Below are positions 24,337 to 35,205 of a DNA stretch of 35,205 nucleotides, piece after piece. Position 1 is the first letter of the stretch; the number at the start of each line of letters is the position of its first letter. The position numbers and the translations under genes were made by a program. Under the pieces are notes generated by a model. That model saw nothing but the letters and a program-made list of their open reading frames with translations. It was not told the DNA's origin and searched no databases. Source of the stretch: Halieaceae bacterium (lineage in GTDB: Bacteria; Pseudomonadota; Gammaproteobacteria; Pseudomonadales; Halieaceae); NCBI GenBank assembly GCA_030066555.1, contig JASJBK010000003.1, positions 70,287 through 105,491 of the forward strand. Reading direction: 5' to 3'.

Positions 24337-25749
24337 TCAAGCGTCGCTCTCTGAGGGATCTCCGACGGGAGAACCCTCGGCCTGGTCAACGGATGTCTTT
24401 TCCGGCCGCTTCCAGCCGTCGAGATTGCGCTGGCGGGCTCGCGAAATGGCGAGCTGATTGCCGGGGACTGTCTTGGTGATGGTGGAGCCGGCACCAACAA
24501 AGCCGCGTTCCTCGATTTCCACCGGGGCCACCAGGGTCGAATTTGAACCCACAAATACACCATTGCCGATCTGGGTGCGGTGCTTATTGGCGCCGTCGTA
24601 ATTGCAGGTGATGGTACCGGCGCCGATATTGACCCGTTCACCCATATCCGTGTCACCGATATAACTGAGATGATTGACCTTGCTGCCGGCGCCGATCTCG
24701 GATTTCTTGGTTTCCACGAAGTTGCCGATGCGCACCGCCTCGGCGAGGTGGGTTTCCGGGCGCAGTCTGGCGAAGGGGCCGATCACGCAGTTAGCTGCGG
24801 TAGCTACCCCCTCCATATGGGTGAAGGGCTTGATCTCAGTTCCCGCGCCGATGCTGCAATCGATCAAGACACAGTTGGCGCCTACCTTGACGCCGTCAGC
24901 GAGGGTGTTTTCACCCTCAAATACGCAGTTCACATCGATTGACACATCACGGCCACACTCCAGGCTGCCGCGGATATCCAGCCGGCTGTCGTCGGCCACA
25001 CCGACGCCGGCCTGCAGCAGTCGGGCCGCCAGGCGACGCTGGTATTCGCGCTCCACCCGGTTGAGCTGGACCCGATCGTTGACGCCCAGCACTTCGATTT
25101 CCGACGGCGCGGTGGCTGTGGCGACCGGGATACCTTCGCGCAGGGCGAGGCCGACGATGTCCGGCAGGTAGTATTCACCCTGGGTATTGTTGTTGCCCAC
25201 CTGGGGCAACAGCTGCTTGAGATGGTAGGCAGGGGCGGCGAGTATGCCGGTATTGATCTCATTGATCAGCCGCTCCTTGGGGGCGGCGTCGCGCTCTTCG
25301 ACAACTCCCAGCAGCTTGCCTTTCTTGGTGCGCAGAATGCGGCCATAACCGTGGGGGTCGTTGACCCGGGCGGTCAGCAAGGCCGGGCCGGACATGGCCT
25401 GCGCCAGCAGGTCCTTGAGGGTATCCGGGCGGATCAGCGGAACATCGCCATAAAGCACCAGTACCGCGGCATCATCATCAATGGCCGGCAGCGCCTGCAT
25501 GACCGCGTGACCGGTGCCAAGCTGCTGGTCCTGTAGCACCCAGTTGAGCTGGCGCTGGGCGAAGCTCTCCCGCACCTGCTCGGAACCGTGGCCCACCACG
25601 ACGTGGCAGGCCACCGGTGCCAGCGCATTGGCGCTATCGAGTACATGCTGCAGCAGGGGCACACCGCCTACCCGGTGCAATACCTTGGGCAGGGCGGAAT
25701 GCATGCGTTTGCCTTCACCGGCGGCGAGAATGACGATATCGAGTTTCAT
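24337..25749 (-). CDS. glmU: Bifunctional UDP-GlcNAc pyrophosphorylase / GlcN-1-P acetyltransferase
   Basis: GlmU makes UDP-GlcNAc, the precursor of peptidoglycan and LPS. The 470-residue protein has the N-terminal uridylyltransferase domain with LAAGEGKRMHSALPKVLH (8-25), QDQQLGTGHAV and LYGDVPLI. The C-terminal left-handed beta-helix has the hexapeptide-like repeats (e.g. VNHLSYIGDTDMGERVNIGAGTITCNYDG) that form the acetyltransferase site. The tail from about 450 (DQAEGSPVGDPSESDA) is variable. In E. coli glmU follows the atp operon directly; here nhaC and a repeat region separate them. Confidence 0.97.
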   Translation of the reverse strand: MKLDIVILAAGEGKRMHSALPKVLHRVGGVPLLQHVLDSANALAPVACHVVVGHGSEQVRESFAQRQLNWVLQDQQLGTGHAVMQALPAIDDDAAVLVLYGDVPLIRPDTLKDLLAQAMSGPALLTARVNDPHGYGRILRTKKGKLLGVVEERDAAPKERLINEINTGILAAPAYHLKQLLPQVGNNNTQGEYYLPDIVGLALREGIPVATATAPSEIEVLGVNDRVQLNRVEREYQRRLAARLLQAGVGVADDSRLDIRGSLECGRDVSIDVNCVFEGENTLADGVKVGANCVLIDCSIGAGTEIKPFTHMEGVATAANCVIGPFARLRPETHLAEAVRIGNFVETKKSEIGAGSKVNHLSYIGDTDMGERVNIGAGTITCNYDGANKHRTQIGNGVFVGSNSTLVAPVEIEERGFVGAGSTITKTVPGNQLAISRARQRNLDGWKRPEKTSVDQAEGSPVGDPSESDA

Positions 25750-25798
25750 GTGGCTGCTGGTTCCCCCAAGTGCGCGGACCCCATCATAACGTAGGGGA

Positions 25799-27391
25799 TT
25801 ATGATGACATGGTGGCCGGCGGTTCTACAGCCCGTCCCAGCAGCCGGTGGCTGCCGATCAGCGCACCCACCGCCAGCAACAGCACCAGCCACCAGGGCGC
25901 TCCGTAACCCACCGGTACCAGGCAGACCAGTATCGCTACCGCTCCCACCAGCAGGGCATAGGGCATCTGGGTGCGAACGTGCTCGACGTGATCACAACCC
26001 GACGCCAGCGATGACAGCACCGTGGTATCGGAAATTGGCGAGCAGTGATCGCCCCAAACCGCGCCGCACAGCACACTGGCCACGGTAGAGAAAACCAGTG
26101 GCATCGATTCCGCGGGCGGGCCACCGGCGGCCAGGATAGCCGACCAGGTGACGGGGATCACCAGCGGCAGCAATATCGCCATCACGCCCCAGCTCGATCC
26201 GGTCGCGAAGGCGGTTACCGCGGCCAGCAGGAAGGTACCCGCCGGCACCAGCGGCAGGACCAGCTTGTCGCCGGTGACGGCCACCAGGAAGTCAGCGGTT
26301 CCCAGGGCCGAGGTGGTATCCGACAATGCCCAGGCCAGCACCAGGATAATCAGTGGTTCGACCATTACGCTGACACCCTTCACCCAGGACTTGATCAGTG
26401 ACTCCAGCGACATGATGCGCTGGCCCAGGGTCAGGGCGCCCGCCACCGAGGCGCCCAGGAAGGAGCCCCACAGCAGTGCCCGGTAAACGTCGGCTGAGCC
26501 CAACCGGGCTCGCAGGGTGTCACCTTCGCCGGTGATATAAAGGCTGGCAAAGCAGCTACCGATCAACGTCACGATCGGCAGCAGGGCGTTGAGCGCGCGC
26601 CGCGGTATGGCTTCATCCAGCTCGGTATCCAGCGGCCCCACCAGGCCCTCGCCGCTTGACACCGGCGCCACCTGGCCGGTGACCCGGCTGCGCAGCTCGG
26701 CCTTACGCATGGGCCCGAAATCGCGACAGGTCCAGCTCACCAGGAACACAAAGAAGATCGCCAGGATCGGGTAGAAGCTATAGGGAATGGAGTTGAGGAA
26801 TACGCCGGTGGCGTTCAACTCGAAACCTTCCAGCCCGGCAATAGCCTTGTTGATAAGCCCCAATTCATAGCCGATCCAGGTGGTGAGCACGGCGATACAG
26901 GCCACGGGGGCGGCGGTGGAGTCCACCAGGTAGGCGAGCTTTTCCCGGGAGATCTTCAGGCGGTCGGTGACCGGACGCACCGTGTTACCCACTACCAGGG
27001 TGTTGGTGTAGTCATCGAAGAAAATGCACAGGCCCAGGAACCACACCGAGAGCTGGCCGCGGCGCACACTATGTGCCCAGGCCATCACCAGGTTGACGAT
27101 GCCGTGCATACCGCCGTTGCGGGAGATAATGCCGACCATGCCGCCGATCATGCCGGTAAACAGCAGCACCGAGACGTTATCGGCGTCCAGCATCACCTGG
27201 AAGATGCGCACCTGGAAGGTTTCCAGCAGCGCGGTGAACACAGCGGTCGGGCCCTCGCCACTCTCCAGCACCATGCCCACCCAGATGCCGAGGAAGATCG
27301 AGGGGATAACCGCGCGCAGCCAGAGCGCCAGGCCTATTGCCAATATCGGCGGAAGTATGGATGTCCAGTCGGCGACCTGGTCGGGCGACAT
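25799..27391 (-). CDS. Na+/H+ antiporter, NhaC family
   Basis: The 530-residue inner-membrane protein has about 11-12 hydrophobic segments. NhaC-family marks are FDDYTNTLVVGNTVRPVTD, with the conserved acidic pair likely in ion binding, VDSTAAPVACIAVLTTWIGYELG, FATGSSWGVMAILLPLVIPV and GDHCSPISDTTVLSS. These proteins exchange Na+ (sometimes with organic substrates) for H+, which fits a marine bacterium with Na+-driven TRAP transport nearby. GAGG lies 7-10 bp before the ATG. It is on the same strand as the atp operon but separated from it by about 600 bp holding a terminator and repeats, so it probably has its own promoter. Confidence 0.88.
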   Translation of the reverse strand: MSPDQVADWTSILPPILAIGLALWLRAVIPSIFLGIWVGMVLESGEGPTAVFTALLETFQVRIFQVMLDADNVSVLLFTGMIGGMVGIISRNGGMHGIVNLVMAWAHSVRRGQLSVWFLGLCIFFDDYTNTLVVGNTVRPVTDRLKISREKLAYLVDSTAAPVACIAVLTTWIGYELGLINKAIAGLEGFELNATGVFLNSIPYSFYPILAIFFVFLVSWTCRDFGPMRKAELRSRVTGQVAPVSSGEGLVGPLDTELDEAIPRRALNALLPIVTLIGSCFASLYITGEGDTLRARLGSADVYRALLWGSFLGASVAGALTLGQRIMSLESLIKSWVKGVSVMVEPLIILVLAWALSDTTSALGTADFLVAVTGDKLVLPLVPAGTFLLAAVTAFATGSSWGVMAILLPLVIPVTWSAILAAGGPPAESMPLVFSTVASVLCGAVWGDHCSPISDTTVLSSLASGCDHVEHVRTQMPYALLVGAVAILVCLVPVGYGAPWWLVLLLAVGALIGSHRLLGRAVEPPATMSS

Positions 27392-27423
27392 CAGCGATCC
27401 TCGTTTTTTCCCGCAGCATATCG

Positions 27424-27445
27424 GCTAGTACCTTCATGTGCTAGC
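27424..27445. promoter_or_regulatory. Operator-like inverted repeat upstream of nhaC
   Basis: GCTAGTAC and GTGCTAGC are 8-bp arms separated by 6 bp and complementary except at one position. The site lies 33-54 bp upstream of the nhaC ATG, where a regulator could act. No matching regulator is encoded nearby, so this is only a candidate. Confidence 0.25.
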
Positions 27446-27478
27446 GACGGTGTGTAGGCTGTGTCGACAGTTTCAGAG

Positions 27479-27542
27479 AAATGCTCCGTAGCGCGGGCAC
27501 GAACTGGGCTTACCCCCTCCCAGGACACGCTAGAAGCATGCC
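27479..27542. repeat. Direct repeat copy A (64 bp)
   Basis: This 64-bp stretch is repeated at 27575-27638 with about nine mismatches and no gaps. It carries only the left flank of the palindromic element: after GCATGCC the sequence diverges, so it looks like a truncated or decayed copy. Confidence 0.7.
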
Positions 27543-27574
27543 TTACAAGTCCGCTTGAACGACTACGCTTGGAT

Positions 27575-27638
27575 AAATGCTCCGTAGGGCGGGCGCAAAC
27601 TGGGTCTGCCCCCTCCCCAGACACGCTAAAAGCATGCC
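27575..27638. repeat. Direct repeat copy B (64 bp)
   Basis: Second copy of the 64-bp repeat, 96 bp downstream of copy A. It runs into the complete palindromic unit at 27600-27703 and supplies its left arm and the start of its core. Confidence 0.7.
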
Positions 27639-27703
27639 GTCCATGGCTCGCTCGGCGCCGGCCGTCCCTGGCCGGCGACGGTCCGTGGAGGGGGCAGACC
27701 CAG
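27600..27703. repeat. Palindromic repeat unit 1
   Basis: Terminal 17-bp perfect inverted repeats, CTGGGTCTGCCCCCTCC at 27600-27616 and its complement at 27687-27703, enclose a 31-bp core (27624-27654). They also enclose an 8-bp hairpin (CGCCGGCC, 6-base loop, GGCCGGCG, 27656-27677). The core recurs exactly, in inverted orientation, in unit 2. The element resembles a REP/MITE-like intergenic repeat; no transposase is near. Confidence 0.75.
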
Positions 27704-27788
27704 CTCACGCCCTCTTACTGAGTGAGATTCCAGCAGATCAGATTCTAAGCTCGATATCGGGGGTTCTACGCGCGGAGCGTGGGCGGTG

Positions 27789-27883
27789 CCCGGGGCGTTG
27801 GCGGGACCGTCTGCGGCCAGGACGGCCGCAGTCGAGCGAGCCATGGACGGCATGCTTTTAGCGCGTCCCGCCAACGCCCCGGG
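27789..27883. repeat. Palindromic repeat unit 2, inverted relative to unit 1
   Basis: Terminal 19-bp perfect inverted repeats, CCCGGGGCGTTGGCGGGAC at 27789-27807 and its complement at 27865-27883, enclose an 8-bp hairpin (CTGCGGCC/GGCCGCAG, 27811-27831). They also enclose the 31-bp core (27833-27863), identical to the reverse complement of the unit 1 core. The order of parts is the mirror of unit 1, but the arm sequences are different. Confidence 0.75.
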
Positions 27884-27946
27884 TATCGCGCACGCGGCTT
27901 CGTGGCAACAACGGCCAAGCTACTATTTGCCCCGCTATGGACAGGC

Positions 27947-27974
27947 AAAAAAAACCCCGGCAGTGCCGGGGTTT
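27947..27974 (-). terminator. Rho-independent terminator of the atp operon
   Basis: Read on the minus strand, a perfect 10-bp stem (AAACCCCGGC with GCCGGGGTTT) and 3-base loop are followed by eight T residues. It begins 20 bp past the atpC stop codon, where the atp operon should end. Confidence 0.92.
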
Positions 27975-27994
27975 CGATGAGGGCTAGTAGAGTC

Positions 27995-28423
27995 TTAGCC
28001 GCGACCGGCGCGGTTGCGCATCTTCTGGAGTGTACGCAGCTGGGCGGCGGCTTCGGCAAGCTGGGCAGCGGCGCGACCGTAGTCGAATTCGCCAGTCTGC
28101 TCCGCCAGGGCTTTTTCCGCAGCCTGGCGGGCTTCTTCTGCCGCGGCCTCGTCGACGTCGTCGGCGCGGATCGCGGTGTCAGCCAGGATGGAGACCACGC
28201 CGGGCTGTACTTCCAGGAAGCCGCCGGAGACGTAGTACACCTCTTCCTCGCCATTTTGCTTGACGATGCGGATCGGTCCGGGCACCAGGTCGGTCAGCAG
28301 CGGGGCGTGACCGTAGTTGACGCCCAGCTCGCCCTGCGAGCCCGTTGCGACCAGGCTTTCCACCAAACCGGAGAAGATCTCCTGTTCGGCGGAAACGATA
28401 TCGCAGTGGATTGTCATGGACAT
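27995..28423 (-). CDS. atpC: ATP synthase epsilon subunit
   Basis: Epsilon (142 residues) belongs to the F1 central stalk and can inhibit ATP hydrolysis. The N-terminal beta-sandwich starts [17 protein letters not shown] and has [19 protein letters not shown], the family signature. The C-terminal helical pair is Ala/Glu-rich (about residues 90-135). It is the last gene of the operon, 24 bp after atpD, and ends just before the terminator. A second Met at residue 3 is an alternative start. Confidence 0.96.
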   Translation of the reverse strand: MSMTIHCDIVSAEQEIFSGLVESLVATGSQGELGVNYGHAPLLTDLVPGPIRIVKQNGEEEVYYVSGGFLEVQPGVVSILADTAIRADDVDEAAAEEARQAAEKALAEQTGEFDYGRAAAQLAEAAAQLRTLQKMRNRAGRG

Positions 28424-28447
28424 AGCGTTTGACCTCGCAGCGAAACC

Positions 28448-29905
<1,458 letters not shown>

Positions 29906-30769
29906 CTAGCTGATGGCCGCGGCACCACCCACGATTTCTGACAATTCCTGGGTAATCGCTGCCTGTCGCGCCTTGTTGTAGATCAGCTGCAAGTCGTCGA
30001 TCAGCTCGCCGGCATTGTCGGTGGCGTTCTTCATCGCCAACATGCGGGCCGCCTGTTCGCAGGCGCCGTTCTCTACCACGGCCTGGTACACCAGCGATTC
30101 GATGTAGCGGGCCAGCAGGCCATCCAGCAGGTCGCGGGCTTCCGGCTCGTAGATGTAGTCCCAGTGATGCCGCATCTCGTCAGACTCTGCCGCCACCAGC
30201 GGCAGGATCTGCTCGACGGTGGGGTCCTGGGTCATGGTGTTCACGAACTCGTTGCCCACCAGGTAGAGCTTGTCGATCTTGCCGTCGGCGAAGGCGTCGA
30301 GCATGGTCTTCACCGAGCCGATCAGGTCGGCCAGCAGAGGCTCTTCACCGAGGTCGCGGGTGGCCGCGACAATGTTGCCGCCAAAGCTGCCGAAGAAGCC
30401 CGCCGCCTTGGCACCGATCAGGCACAGGTCGACCGGGATGCCCTGGTCGTCCCACTCTTTCATCGAGCGGATCGCCGCCTTGAACAGGTTGATATTCAGG
30501 CCACCGCACAAACCGCGGTCGGTAGACACGATCACATAGCCGACCCGCTTCACCTCGCGCTCCTGCATGTACAGGTGCTGGTACTCCGGGCGGGCATTGG
30601 CGAGGTGGCCGACCACGCTGCGGATGCGGTTGGCGTAGGGCTTGCCGACTTCCATGCGGTCCTGGGCACGGCGCATCTTGCTGGCCGCGACCATTTCCAT
30701 CGCACTGGTGATCTTCTGGGTACTCTGGATACTCGAGATCTTGGTGCGAATTTCTTTTCCAACTGCCAT
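29906..30769 (-). CDS. atpG: ATP synthase gamma subunit
   Basis: Gamma (287 residues) is the rotating shaft of F1. The N-terminal helix [33 protein letters not shown] and the C-terminal helix [40 protein letters not shown] form its coiled coil and are nearly invariant in the family. [12 protein letters not shown] in the middle is also diagnostic. It lies 18 bp after atpA and 60 bp before the chosen atpD start. Confidence 0.97.
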   Translation of the reverse strand: MAVGKEIRTKISSIQSTQKITSAMEMVAASKMRRAQDRMEVGKPYANRIRSVVGHLANARPEYQHLYMQEREVKRVGYVIVSTDRGLCGGLNINLFKAAIRSMKEWDDQGIPVDLCLIGAKAAGFFGSFGGNIVAATRDLGEEPLLADLIGSVKTMLDAFADGKIDKLYLVGNEFVNTMTQDPTVEQILPLVAAESDEMRHHWDYIYEPEARDLLDGLLARYIESLVYQAVVENGACEQAARMLAMKNATDNAGELIDDLQLIYNKARQAAITQELSEIVGGAAAIS

Positions 30770-30787
30770 AGGTAGCTCCGGGCTGGA

Positions 30788-32338
30788 TTACCAGGTCTGG
30801 GTGGACTTGAAGGTTTCCAGGGCAGACTTGAACTGGCCTTCCAGCTCGTCGTTCCAGTCGCCGGACTCCACGATGCCGTCCATCAGCGCCGCGTGCTCGG
30901 ACTTCATGTAGGCCAGCAGCGCCGCTTCGAAGTCACCGACTTTCTCTACGTCCACGTCCTGCAGGAACTCGTTGTCCGCGGCGTAAATCAGCAGGCCCAT
31001 CTCGGCAATGCTGAGCGGGGCGTACTGCTTCTGCTTCATCAGCTCGGTCACGCGCTCACCGTGGTCCAGCTGGGCCTTGGTGGCGTCGTCGAGGTCAGAG
31101 GCAAACTGGGAGAAGGCCGCCAGTTCGCGGTACTGCGCCAGCGCGGTACGAATACCACCGGACAGCTTCTTCATGATCTTGGTCTGGGCCGCACCACCAA
31201 CACGAGACACGGAAATACCAGCGTTCATCGCCGGACGGATGCCGGAGTTGAACATATCGGTCTCGAGGAAGATCTGGCCATCGGTAATGGAGATCACGTT
31301 GGTCGGTACGAAAGCTGACACGTCACCGGCCTGGGTCTCGATCACCGGCAGCGCGGTCAGAGAGCCGGTCTGGCCCTTCACTTCACCGTTGGTGAACTTC
31401 TCAACGTAGTCGGCGTTCACGCGTGCAGCGCGCTCAAGCAGGCGCGAGTGCAGGTAGAAAACGTCACCCGGGTAGGCTTCACGGCCCGGCGGACGACGCA
31501 GCAGCAGGGAGATCTGGCGGTAGGCCACCGCCTGCTTACTGAGGTCATCGTAAATAATCAGCGCGTCTTCACCGCGGTCGCGGTAGTACTCGCCCATGGT
31601 GCAGCCTGCGAACGGTGCCAGGTACTGCATGGAAGCGGGGTCGGAGGCATTGGCGGCCACCACAATGGTGTGGTCCATGGCGCCGTGCTCTTCCAGCTTG
31701 CGCACCACGGCTGCCACCGAGGACGCTTTCTGGCCGACGGCAACGTACACACACTTAATGCCGGTGCCCTTCTGGTTGATGATGGCGTCGATGGCGATGG
31801 CGGTCTTGCCCACCTGGCGGTCGCCGATGATCAGCTCACGCTGGCCGCGACCGATCGGTACCATGGCGTCGATGGCCTTGAGGCCGATCTGCACCGGCTG
31901 GTCTACCGACTGGCGTGCGATAACACCCGGCGCGACTTTTTCGAGGGCATCGGTCGCGGCCGTGTTAACTGGTCCCTTGCCATCGATGGGTGTACCCAGG
32001 GCGTCGACAACGCGACCCTGCAGTTCCGGGCCGACCGGTACTTCCAGGATGCGGCCGGTGCAACGACAGGTCTGGCCTTCCGCCAGGCCCTTGTATTCAC
32101 CGAGGATTACTGCGCCAACAGAATCCCGCTCCAGGTTCAGCGCCATACCGTAGACGCCGCCGTCAAATTCGATCATCTCCCCGTACATCACGTCCGTCAG
32201 GCCGTGAATACGGATGATGCCGTCGCTTACTGAAACTACCGTGCCCTCGTTGCGGGCCTCTGAGCTGACATCGAGCTGGTCGATGCGCTGCTTGATAATT
32301 TCACTGATCTCCGATGGATTCAGTTGCTGCATGCTCAT
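30788..32338 (-). CDS. atpA: ATP synthase alpha subunit
   Basis: Alpha (516 residues) forms the non-catalytic nucleotide sites of the F1 hexamer. It starts [23 protein letters not shown]; the P-loop [13 protein letters not shown] and the SRVGGAAQ signature are present. A Met at residue 3 (32332) is an alternative start that matches other AtpA N-termini more closely; AGGA spacing favours 32338. It is in the standard position between atpH and atpG. Confidence 0.97.
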   Translation of the reverse strand: MSMQQLNPSEISEIIKQRIDQLDVSSEARNEGTVVSVSDGIIRIHGLTDVMYGEMIEFDGGVYGMALNLERDSVGAVILGEYKGLAEGQTCRCTGRILEVPVGPELQGRVVDALGTPIDGKGPVNTAATDALEKVAPGVIARQSVDQPVQIGLKAIDAMVPIGRGQRELIIGDRQVGKTAIAIDAIINQKGTGIKCVYVAVGQKASSVAAVVRKLEEHGAMDHTIVVAANASDPASMQYLAPFAGCTMGEYYRDRGEDALIIYDDLSKQAVAYRQISLLLRRPPGREAYPGDVFYLHSRLLERAARVNADYVEKFTNGEVKGQTGSLTALPVIETQAGDVSAFVPTNVISITDGQIFLETDMFNSGIRPAMNAGISVSRVGGAAQTKIMKKLSGGIRTALAQYRELAAFSQFASDLDDATKAQLDHGERVTELMKQKQYAPLSIAEMGLLIYAADNEFLQDVDVEKVGDFEAALLAYMKSEHAALMDGIVESGDWNDELEGQFKSALETFKSTQTW

Positions 32339-32363
32339 TTCTCTAATCCTCTGTCCTAACTGC

Positions 32364-32900
32364 TTAGGAATTCATTGCCTCGGACAGCTTGTTCAGCCGA
32401 CCGCGCACGGAGCCGTCGATCACCAGGTCGCCGGCACGGATAACAACCCCGCCCAGCAGGGACTCATCGACCTGCGTCTCGACCTTTACTTCGCGTTCCA
32501 GTTTCTTGCTGAGTACCTGCGCCAGGTTCTCCTCGGCAGCACCCTCGAGCGAGTAGGCCGACACCACAGTGACGTCCACGCTGCGTTCCTGCTCGGCCTT
32601 CAACTGTTCGAACAGCTCGCTGATTTCCGGCAGCAGCGGCAGGCGCTTGTTGGTGGCCAGCACGTGAATGAAGTTCTGCTGCTCGGCACCCAGGGCGTCA
32701 CCGCAGATTTCGTTAACCGTGGCAGCCAACTGCTGCGCCGTGTGCGCGGGGCTGGCCAGCATGGTTGCAACGCTCTCATCAGTGCTGACGGCGGCGGCTG
32801 TCGCCAGTGCGCCGGACCACTCAGCCAGTGCGCCCCTGCCGTGGGCATATTCAAAGGCGGCCCGTGCGTACGGGCGTGCCAGTGTGCTCAGTTCCGCCAT
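32364..32900 (-). CDS. atpH: ATP synthase delta subunit
   Basis: Delta (178 residues) sits on top of F1 and joins it to the b-subunit stator. It begins [19 protein letters not shown] and ends with [29 protein letters not shown], the conserved C-terminal signature. The ATG is one base past the atpF stop codon, so translation is probably coupled. Confidence 0.96.
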   Translation of the reverse strand: MAELSTLARPYARAAFEYAHGRGALAEWSGALATAAAVSTDESVATMLASPAHTAQQLAATVNEICGDALGAEQQNFIHVLATNKRLPLLPEISELFEQLKAEQERSVDVTVVSAYSLEGAAEENLAQVLSKKLEREVKVETQVDESLLGGVVIRAGDLVIDGSVRGRLNKLSEAMNS

Positions 32901-32901
32901 A

Positions 32902-33372
32902 TCAAAGCTCGGCCGCGAGCTTGTCTACCAGCTCGCTGTGGCGCTGCATGTCGATCTCGGCAGCCAGTACTTTTTCGGCACCGGCCAGTGCCAGGGTTGC
33001 TACCTGGCCGCGCAGTTGTTCGCGCGCGCGGTTGAGCTCCTGGTCGATCTCCGCCTGGGCCGCTTCCTTGAGGCGATCGCCTTCTTCGCGGGCCTGGCTC
33101 TTGGCTTCGTCGACAATCTGGCTGGCGCGGCGGTTGGCCGCGTCCAGGATACCGGCCGCTTCTTCCTTGGCCTCCTTGAGGCGCTCGACGGCTTTCTCCT
33201 GGGCTAGCTCCAGGTCGTGATTGGCGCGATCGGCAGCGGCCAGGCCGTCTGCGATCTTGTCTGCACGCTCCTGCATGGCTTTCAGAATCGGCGGCCATAC
33301 ATATTTCATGCAGAACAGGACAAAAGCGGCAAAGGCCAGCATCTGTCCAATCAGCGTAAGATTAAGATTCAC
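32902..33372 (-). CDS. atpF: ATP synthase b subunit
   Basis: Subunit b (156 residues) forms the peripheral stalk. [29 protein letters not shown] is the family's membrane helix (about 7-27), followed by a long charged helix rich in Ala, Glu, Lys and Arg that dimerises and reaches delta. It lies between atpE and atpH in the standard order. Confidence 0.96.
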   Translation of the reverse strand: MNLNLTLIGQMLAFAAFVLFCMKYVWPPILKAMQERADKIADGLAAADRANHDLELAQEKAVERLKEAKEEAAGILDAANRRASQIVDEAKSQAREEGDRLKEAAQAEIDQELNRAREQLRGQVATLALAGAEKVLAAEIDMQRHSELVDKLAAEL

Positions 33373-33460
33373 GCTTCGCTCCTCACAGTAAGTCTGTGGT
33401 TACGGGCCGCCTTACGCGGCCCCGGGTACCTGCTTGTTGTTGATGTCAAAGCCGGCGGCT

Positions 33461-33697
<237 letters not shown>

Positions 33698-33725
33698 CTA
33701 ATTAATGGATAGCGTTAGGTGTAAC

Positions 33726-34649
<924 letters not shown>

Positions 34650-34665
34650 TCAATGTCGGAGGGGG

Positions 34666-35058
34666 TCAGGGATTCTGTGCTCCCCGCCTCAACAGCCATG
34701 CGGCCCCGACGATTTGCAGTATCAACATGCAGCCGTAGCCTGCGAATACCGCCCAACCCTCGATGGGTCGCACCATGGCGAATATCAACGCAAAGCCCGC
34801 TATCGCCATAAAAAACTTGCCGATCTCTGCCGCATAACCCGCTCGAACAGCGCGCTGCACGTTGCTCGCCCCGCGCCAGCGGAACAGGCTCAGTGCGAAC
34901 CAGGCATTAGGGACAACGGCAACGAGACCACCCAGTCCAAGCGACCTGGCGGTCACAGGGTTCCAGCCCGTGACGCCTGCCCAGAGTCCGAGCAGAACAA
35001 TAAGTTGCACAACGATAATGCGATGGAACGGCGGCCGGGAGATTCTGGCGCCTGTCAT
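34666..35058 (-). CDS. atpI: ATP synthase subunit I
   Basis: AtpI (130 residues) is a small membrane protein thought to help assemble the c-ring or to aid cation supply. Four hydrophobic segments are visible (about 14-32, 40-60, 78-94 and 103-123), with LGGLVAVVPNAWFALSLFRWRG and AGYAAEIGKFFMA typical of the family. It is the first gene of the atp operon, transcribed leftward. Sequence similarity in this family is low, but position and topology make the call firm. Confidence 0.9.
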   Translation of the reverse strand: MTGARISRPPFHRIIVVQLIVLLGLWAGVTGWNPVTARSLGLGGLVAVVPNAWFALSLFRWRGASNVQRAVRAGYAAEIGKFFMAIAGFALIFAMVRPIEGWAVFAGYGCMLILQIVGAAWLLRRGAQNP

Positions 35059-35183
35059 GTGTGTACCTTGCTATTCACACGGCTGCCCACATGCTGCCCC
35101 GTACTCGGATCCCTCAGCTGACCTTCGGCAAACACTAGGCTTTCCTCGGTAACCGCCGCGGGACCCCTCCCGAAAGCGCGCGC

Positions 35184-35189
35184 ATTATA
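35184..35189 (-). promoter_or_regulatory. -10 box of the atp operon promoter
   Basis: Minus-strand TATAAT lies about 125 bp upstream of the atpI ATG. With normal spacing the -35 would fall at or just beyond the window's end, so it cannot be checked. The 147 bp between atpI and the right edge contain no other gene that I can support. Confidence 0.5.
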
Positions 35190-35205
35190 GGGTTTCTACC
35201 CCATT

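Noticed and set aside
27391-27874. Minus-strand open frames across the repeat region (27391-27708, 27626-27874)
   Set aside because: Their apparent peptide repeats only mirror the DNA repeats and palindromes; there is no ribosome-binding site or known domain.

Overview
The window is GC-rich and densely coded, with no rRNA, tRNA, CRISPR array or transposase visible. The conserved blocks (rph/yicC-gmk-rpoZ-spoT-ridA, recG, ubiC-ubiA, and an atpIBEFHAGDC operon near glmU) are typical of Gammaproteobacteria. A Baeyer-Villiger-type monooxygenase, a rubredoxin-rubredoxin reductase fusion, a DUF3604 lipoprotein and a TRAP transporter point to an aerobic marine heterotroph. My best guess is the Halieaceae (OM60/NOR5) or a relative. 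This is inferred from gene content, not from a database search.

Layout, left to right. (1) 1-5117: rph (cut by the window edge) diverges from yicC, gmk, rpoZ, spoT and ridA, which cover RNA turnover, GMP phosphorylation, an RNA polymerase subunit, (p)ppGpp control and reactive-enamine clearance. (2) 5104-9465: a YeeZ-like NAD-binding protein faces ridA tail-to-tail and diverges from recG, which meets a rubredoxin/reductase fusion tail-to-tail. (3) 9530-12214: ubiC and ubiA, the first two steps of ubiquinone synthesis, followed by an overlapping FemAB-like acyltransferase. (4) 12203-15044 on the minus strand: yaaA, a flavin monooxygenase and a DUF938 methyltransferase, tightly packed. (5) 15198-19595: TRAP permease genes dctQ and dctM on plus, a YciA-type thioesterase, an exported methyltransferase, and the TRAP binding protein dctP on the opposite strand. 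(6) 19632-25749: uvrD, a DUF3604 outer-membrane lipoprotein, a small exported Cys-repeat protein and glmU. (7) 25799-27994: an NhaC-family antiporter and about 600 bp of non-coding DNA with a family of palindromic repeats and the atp terminator. (8) 27995-35058 on minus: the complete F1Fo ATP synthase operon, with a near-consensus -10 box at the right edge of the window.

Most of the window is housekeeping. The least explained items are the palindromic repeats at 27479-27883, where two units share a core but have different, internally complementary arms; the exported protein at 23873-24310 with a regular 33-residue cysteine period; an EFKD motif in SpoT where bifunctional Rel/SpoT enzymes normally have RxKD; and nested mini-reading frames running into the spoT GTG start. 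I found no clear case of a wholly new multi-gene system.
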